A DNA stretch of 17,841 nucleotides from Candidatus Methanoperedens sp. GTDB lineage: Archaea > Halobacteriota > Methanosarcinia > Methanosarcinales > Methanoperedenaceae. A program made the translations under genes and the position numbers. Shown piece after piece: positions 14,306 through 17,841 of this stretch; positions within the stretch are counted from its first letter, which is position 1, and the number at the start of each line of letters is the position of its first letter. Where the stretch lies: positions 1-17,841 of the forward strand of contig JAHFCV010000025.1 in the NCBI GenBank assembly GCA_023249275.1, in the 5' to 3' direction. Below the pieces are notes generated by a model. The model worked only from the letters and a program-made list of their open reading frames with translations. It ran no database searches and was not told the DNA's origin.

Positions 14306-14788
14306 TCACTTATGGGGCGCGTTTCTTTCTATCTCTTCAACAATAGTATCGGCTATTCTTTCACAGTCCGTCCTGCCCATGCCGTCGATATGGTGAACTT
14401 TCATCGTGAGTTTGCCGTTTTCAAGGTCTGCCCTGACAAGATATGAATCGCCTTTGAAAGGGACACGGTTAAAGTTTTCATCGAGGAAAGAATAGTTGAG
14501 ATTAACCCTGAAATCAATAATCCCTTCGGTGCCCACGTCCCGAAGCACGGAATCGAGGTTGTTTTTATTCAGGGGATAAAAATCAATGCTTTTATCTGTG
14601 ATTTCAATATTGATGCTTCGTTTGGCTTTTATAGGGGTGGATTTTCTGTCCGGCCCGTCTGTGATGAAAGTTCCGAATTGCCCATCCATTCCTGCCATGA
14701 TTTTGACGATATAAGGAAGGTCTGCCTGGAAATTGTATTTTCGTTCAAATTCTGGATTTTTTGGAAACTGGTGATACATGCGTTTCAT
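14306..14788 (-). CDS. Unrecognised archaeal protein (160 aa)
   Basis: Not recognised. The protein starts MKRMYHQFPKNPEFERKYNF and has several probable beta strands (DLPYIVKIMAGMDGQFGTFI, SINIEITDKSIDFYPL, GIIDFRVNLNYSFLD, DSYLVRADLENGKLTMKVHH), ending in one helix with a single cysteine (RTDCERIADTIVEEIERN). There is no signal peptide or membrane segment, so it is probably a soluble mostly-beta protein. It is the first gene of a unit with the DUF2240 gene. A TATA box CTTTTAAG at 14812-14819 lies about 27 bases before the ATG, suggesting a leaderless mRNA, which explains the lack of a ribosome site. A 29-base inverted repeat spans the start codon. Confidence 0.7.
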   Translation of the reverse strand: MKRMYHQFPKNPEFERKYNFQADLPYIVKIMAGMDGQFGTFITDGPDRKSTPIKAKRSINIEITDKSIDFYPLNKNNLDSVLRDVGTEGIIDFRVNLNYSFLDENFNRVPFKGDSYLVRADLENGKLTMKVHHIDGMGRTDCERIADTIVEEIERNAPHK

Positions 14789-14801
14789 AATAGCATGTAT
14801 C
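14773..14801. promoter_or_regulatory. 29-base inverted repeat across a start codon
   Basis: GATACATGC-N11-GCATGTATC, nine perfect base pairs on each side. The half-site centres are 20 bp apart, about two DNA turns, and the ATG of the 14306-14788 gene falls in the spacer. With transcription predicted to start around 14790, one arm lies upstream of the start site, so this works better as a DNA operator than as an RNA hairpin. The binding protein is unknown. Confidence 0.5.
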
Positions 14802-14811
14802 GTCAGGATTT

Positions 14812-14819
14812 CTTAAAAG
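14812..14819 (-). promoter_or_regulatory. TATA box of the unrecognised gene-DUF2240 unit
   Basis: CTTTTAAG on the minus strand, preceded by the purine-rich CAGAAAG. Its distance to the ATG at 14788 is what is expected for a leaderless transcript. Confidence 0.55.
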
Positions 14820-15173
14820 CTTTCTGCTCAATCATTTCATCTCCTTCAAAAACGGATAACATGGAATGTGAATATACTGTCATGGGATAATGGATTAAGT
14901 TAGCCATGTATAAAGGTTGCAGGATTCTACATGATTCAAGTGTATTCCGAAATGATTATATGTTTCAAGATACTTCTATATTAATAGGCAACTTAAAAGT
15001 TGGATAGAAAACACCTGAAAAAATGAAACTCCGCAAGTTTCTATGAATATGGTTGCTTCACAGGAGGAAAAAACGATATGAAAAAAACGAATGCAGAGCT
15101 GGAATTTTTAAAAACCATAACTAATTCACTTTATTATAGGAGCCTGTAATCAGTTTATGATGCGGTGAATCAT
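14820..15173. other. Mostly non-coding stretch before the membrane protein gene
   Basis: About 350 bases between divergent genes, AT-rich, without a long reading frame. It holds a chance-length frame at 14906-15007 (33 codons, no ribosome site), a small palindrome CAACTT-N3-AAGTTG at 14988-15002, and a 23-codon frame with a perfect AGGAGG site at 15078-15149. Only the last is listed separately. A tRNA, riboswitch or CRISPR structure is not apparent. Confidence 0.5.
15078..15149 (+). CDS. Possible short peptide with strong ribosome site (23 aa)
   Basis: Reads MKKTNAELEFLKTITNSLYY followed by RSL and a TAA. An AGGAGG at 15062-15067, the strongest Shine-Dalgarno in this part of the window, lies 10 bases before the ATG. 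The frame ends 24 bases before the ATG of the membrane protein gene, so it could be a leader peptide or a partner microprotein translated from the same mRNA. No family is recognised; a remnant of a longer gene is an alternative. Confidence 0.35.
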   Translation: MKKTNAELEFLKTITNSLYYRSL

Positions 15174-15536
15174 ATGATAGAAATTTATACTATTATGGTT
15201 GCGCTTTCCCTCATATTTGGAGTCATTGCAGCCTATTTTTCCATCAATAGCTGGAAACGCTGGAAAGAAAGCGATTTCGATACAATAAAAGCTAAAGTGT
15301 TCCTGGACAAGTCCTTTTTAGATTATAATTTTAAACTTTCGCTAAGCGTAGTATGGATTGTGGGGGTATTTATAAGCCTTCATTCGATAATGGAATATGT
15401 TGAAATCAAAGGAAGCATACCCTATGGATTTTATGGTATTTACTATATCGTGCTGCCATTGGCTATGTTGAGCCTTGTGTCGGTGACTTATACGTGGTTT
15501 AAACTTCTCGGCAAACACACAAAAAAATTCTCATGA
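15174..15536 (+). CDS. Small three-helix membrane protein of unknown function
   Basis: 120 residues with three hydrophobic segments (about 5-24, 53-72 and 86-108) joined by a basic, polar first loop (SWKRWKESDFDTIKAKVFLD) and a short second loop with YGFYGIYY. The C-terminus is basic (KLLGKHTKKFS). It lacks recognised motifs. The ATG is chosen because GGTGA sits five bases ahead; a GTG three codons upstream overlaps that site and is less likely. A short frame with a strong ribosome site precedes it. A hairpin begins at the stop codon and an inverted-repeat region separates it from the convergent proB. Its role cannot be told from sequence or neighbours. Confidence 0.65.
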   Translation: MIEIYTIMVALSLIFGVIAAYFSINSWKRWKESDFDTIKAKVFLDKSFLDYNFKLSLSVVWIVGVFISLHSIMEYVEIKGSIPYGFYGIYYIVLPLAMLSLVSVTYTWFKLLGKHTKKFS

Positions 15537-15560
15537 TGTTATAGTTATCCGCATAACATC
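15535..15560 (+). terminator. Hairpin at the end of the membrane protein gene
   Basis: GATGTTAT and ATAACATC pair over 8 bp with a 10-base loop, beginning within the stop codon. The position suggests a role in ending or stabilising the transcript. There is no clear T-tract, so its strength as a terminator is uncertain. Confidence 0.4.
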
Positions 15561-15569
15561 TGAAAATAA

Positions 15570-15684
15570 ATCACGAATCACGCGAATATACAAATTTCAC
15601 GAATATAAGATGCATCGGGTTGAAAGTTCATCATGAACTGCCTGACTAAATTCGTGTCATTCGCTCATTCGTGAAATTCGTGAT
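15570..15684. repeat. CACGAAT/ATTCGTG inverted-repeat region between convergent genes
   Basis: The left arm (15570-15604) and right arm (15648-15684) are imperfect inverted copies, each built of CACGAAT-type units: ATCACGAATCACGCGAAT and TTTCACGAAT on the left, ATTCGTG three times on the right. Between them lies a perfect small palindrome AGTTCA-TCA-TGAACT (15625-15639). The arrangement could fold into a long hairpin serving as a two-way terminator, or could be a copy of a dispersed intergenic repeat. Which of the two cannot be told from one copy. Confidence 0.6.
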
Positions 15685-15719
15685 GAAAAATTATCATATA
15701 TTTCGCGGGAGACTATAAT

Positions 15720-16859
15720 TTACAATAACCCAATATTCGTCTTCCGTACAACTTCATCATAATTTTTATATCCAAGGAGCTTCTCAATCATATCAGATTG
15801 CTGTCCCTTGATTTTATTCAACTCGGAAGACGCGTAATCAGTAATCCCTTTTGCAAACACTTCCCCTTCGTTTTCAATTTCTATAATGTCGCCCCGGTCA
15901 AACACGCCTGAAACCCCTGTAATCCCTGAAGGTAATAGCCCCATTCCCTTTTTTATAGCTTTTTCTGCGCCTTTATCAACGATAAGCTTTCCAGACGCCC
16001 TGGACAATATTATCCAGCGTGTCCTGTTTTTGTATTTTCCATCACGCGCAAGGAACAGCGTTCCAACGCTCTCCCCGTCCATGATTTTTATAACCACATC
16101 ATCAATCGCGCTGTTGGCAATCACCATGTGGCAGCCAGACATGCAGGCAATTTTGGCTGCTTCTATCTTAGTCCTCATCCCCCCAACGCCTTTCATGCTT
16201 GTAGGGCTTCCCCCGTAGCTTTCTATCTCAGGCGTGATTTTTTCTACTGTGCTTATGAGCCTTGCATCATGGTTTTTCTTTGGATTCTTGTCGTACAGCC
16301 CGTCGATGTCAGATAAAAGTATGAGTAACTCTGCCTCGACCTTGCTTGCAACCATTGCCGAGAGCCTGTCATTGTCCCCGAAAGTAGCTTCTATCTCGTG
16401 AACGCAAATCGGGTCGTTTTCATTGATAATTGGAACAACACCAGCTTCTAACAGCGCAGAGATGCTGTTGCGAAGATTGAGATACGTCATCCTGTTCGAG
16501 AATGCTTCGTATGTCAGCAGTATCTGCGCAACCTTGAGGTCATACCTGTTAAATGCAGCCATCCATTCCTGCATCAGGATATTCTGACCCACAGCTGCTG
16601 CTGCCTGCCGCAGCGGAATTTCCATCGGGCGGGAAGGCATTTTCAGTTCCTCAACGCCGATGCCGATTGCGCCTGAGCTTACAAGTATCACGGTTTTCCC
16701 GAGTTTCCTGAGGTGCGACACCTGCGCAGCTATGTCTTCTGTCAGCCTGCGGTTAAAGCTCCCGTCTTCACTGGTAAGGGACGAGGTCCCTATTTTCAGG
16801 ACAATCCTTTTTATGTCACGGAAGAGTTCTTTCCGGTTAATTACATGAGTAGAATTCAT
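15720..16859 (-). CDS. proB: Glutamate 5-kinase
   Basis: First enzyme of proline synthesis: phosphorylates glutamate to glutamyl-5-phosphate using ATP. The 379-residue length fits the two-domain form. The amino-acid kinase domain shows VLKIGTSSL (20-28), VSSGAIGIG (60-68), VPIINENDP (142-150), FGDNDRLSA (160-168) and LLSDIDGLYDKNP (181-193). A GVGGMRTKIEAAKIA segment (224-238) comes next, then a PUA domain from about 289 to 365. The product feeds ProA, encoded directly upstream. The ATG comes seven bases after the proA stop, with a TAGGAA site overlapping that stop, so the two are co-translated in the order proA-proB. proC is not in the window. The archaeal core genes nearby give no regulatory hint. 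Confidence 0.95.
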   Translation of the reverse strand: MNSTHVINRKELFRDIKRIVLKIGTSSLTSEDGSFNRRLTEDIAAQVSHLRKLGKTVILVSSGAIGIGVEELKMPSRPMEIPLRQAAAAVGQNILMQEWMAAFNRYDLKVAQILLTYEAFSNRMTYLNLRNSISALLEAGVVPIINENDPICVHEIEATFGDNDRLSAMVASKVEAELLILLSDIDGLYDKNPKKNHDARLISTVEKITPEIESYGGSPTSMKGVGGMRTKIEAAKIACMSGCHMVIANSAIDDVVIKIMDGESVGTLFLARDGKYKNRTRWIILSRASGKLIVDKGAEKAIKKGMGLLPSGITGVSGVFDRGDIIEIENEGEVFAKGITDYASSELNKIKGQQSDMIEKLLGYKNYDEVVRKTNIGLL

Positions 16860-16866
16860 TCAATTC

Positions 16867-17841
16867 CTATCCCATTTTATCGGCAAGACTTACATTAAGC
16901 TTTTTGTGGGTATATTTCCTGGCATTCTTTCCAACATAATCTGCCACTTTATGCCCTTTTCCCATAAGCACGTATTTGTATATCAGGAGCCCTTCCATCC
17001 CGACTGGTCCGCGTGCATGAATCTTGTTTGTGCTGATGCCAACTTCAGCGCCTTTCCCGTACCTGAACCCGTCTGCAAACCGCGTAGATGCATTCCACAT
17101 AACACTTGATGAATCCACAAGCTCGATGAACCTGCTGGCGTTTGTTTTATCTTCGGTAACAATGGCATCAGTATGATGGGAGCCGTATTTGTTTATATGC
17201 TCTATCCCCTCGTCCAGAGAATCCACAACCCTGATTGAGAGAATCAGGTCGTTATACTCGGTCTTCCAGTCCACCTCAGTGGCATGCAGTATGGCTTTTA
17301 AGAATCCCATGTCTTCTAAAAGCGCAAATGAGCGTTCATCGCAGCGAAGCTCAACGCCTGCCTCGTTGTACCTCTTCCCGATTTGGGGTAAAAATTCCCC
17401 TGCAACGTCTTTATGCACAAGTAATGTCTCCATGGCATTGCAGACCGCAGGATACTGCACCTTTGCATCATAGCACACATCCACGGCTTTCTTCAGGTCT
17501 GCCTCGCTGTCCACGTACACATGGCAAATCCCTGCCGAGTGACCGAGAACTGGTATTCGGGTATTGTCCTGTATGTATTTCACGAACTCGTTTGAGCCCC
17601 TGGGAATGATGAGGTTTATGTGCTCATCGAGTTTTAGCATCTCGTTTACCTCTTCCCTTGTTTCCATAAGAGCAAATGCGCCATGAGGCATGCCTTTTGT
17701 GCTCTCAATGGCATTAACAAGCACATCAAAGATAGCCCGGTTGGAATGCGAAGCCTCGCTTCCGCCTTTGAAGATGGTGGCATTTCCGCTTTTGAGGCAT
17801 AGCGACATTATCTGGGGAACCACGTCCGGGCGGGATTCGAA
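16867..17841 (-). CDS. proA: Gamma-glutamyl phosphate reductase (partial, 5' end off window)
   Basis: Reduces glutamyl-5-phosphate to glutamate-5-semialdehyde with NADPH, the step after ProB. The 324 visible residues begin inside the FESRPDVV segment of the family, followed by LCLKSGNATIFKGGSEASHS. The catalytic cysteine lies in YPAVCNAMETLLVH. Further family features are GSHHTDAIVTED, SSSVMWNASTRFADGFRYG and KIHARGPVGMEGLL. The frame stays open to base 17841; the GTG at 17823 is internal and not a start. About a quarter of the protein, including its N-terminus, lies outside the window. Seven bases separate its TAG from proB, so the pair forms an operon. Confidence 0.95.
   Translation of the reverse strand, partial: FESRPDVVPQIMSLCLKSGNATIFKGGSEASHSNRAIFDVLVNAIESTKGMPHGAFALMETREEVNEMLKLDEHINLIIPRGSNEFVKYIQDNTRIPVLGHSAGICHVYVDSEADLKKAVDVCYDAKVQYPAVCNAMETLLVHKDVAGEFLPQIGKRYNEAGVELRCDERSFALLEDMGFLKAILHATEVDWKTEYNDLILSIRVVDSLDEGIEHINKYGSHHTDAIVTEDKTNASRFIELVDSSSVMWNASTRFADGFRYGKGAEVGISTNKIHARGPVGMEGLLIYKYVLMGKGHKVADYVGKNARKYTHKKLNVSLADKMG

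Noticed and set aside
14906..15007. 33-codon plus-strand frame that loosely suggests a beta-helix repeat
   Set aside because: No ribosome site, no promoter at the right distance, and the length is within chance for this AT-rich gap.
15570..15684. CRISPR array
   Set aside because: The repeated CACGAAT units are only about 7 bases, inverted rather than direct across the two arms, and have no regular spacers.

Overview
The window looks like the chromosome of a methane-metabolising euryarchaeon of the Methanosarcinales, most likely an anaerobic methanotroph of the ANME-2d (Candidatus Methanoperedens) type. Evidence: an McrD gene (a protein restricted to organisms with methyl-coenzyme M reductase), a large cytoplasmic heterodisulfide reductase operon ending in an F420 (FrhB-type) module, archaeal core genes (rpoL, csl4, a METTL5-type methylase, DUF2240), archaeal TATA boxes and GGTGA/GGAGG ribosome binding sites. 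The genus is an inference from the Hdr gene content; no rRNA is present to prove it.

Layout. Bases 1-9385 (minus strand) are one operon, read right to left: an HdrD-like iron-sulfur protein, hdrC, hdrB, a 1019-residue double HdrA, mvhD, a 667-residue HdrA, a second mvhD, and an FrhB/FdhB-type F420 oxidoreductase subunit cut by the left edge. Junctions are ATGA, TAATG or TAGATG. The exception is a 76-base gap between hdrB and the double hdrA, which is packed with three perfect hairpins. Upstream lies mcrD, preceded by a 52-codon reading frame that I do not recognise. These diverge from carA (plus strand) across a promoter region holding three short perfect palindromes. Bases 11506-13836 (plus) form an information-processing cluster: a degenerate methyltransferase, a METTL5-like adenine methylase, csl4 with an acidic extension, and rpoL. 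Convergent to it is a two-gene minus-strand unit (an unrecognised protein and a DUF2240 protein) whose start codon sits inside a 29-base inverted repeat. After a mostly gene-poor stretch comes a small three-helix membrane protein, then a set of inverted repeats, and finally proB and the end of proA (minus strand), truncated by the right edge.

How the genes work together. The Hdr operon encodes what reads as an electron-bifurcating or confurcating complex. HdrBC handles the CoM-S-S-CoB couple, HdrA flavins split or merge electrons, MvhD relays them through a 2Fe-2S cluster, and FrhB exchanges them with F420. In a methanotroph it would run from CoM-SH plus CoB-SH and reduced ferredoxin towards F420H2. 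The most unusual features are the fusion of two complementary partial HdrAs, the duplicated hdrA-mvhD module, the extra HdrD-like subunit, and the structured hdrB-hdrA spacer that buries the hdrA start codon.
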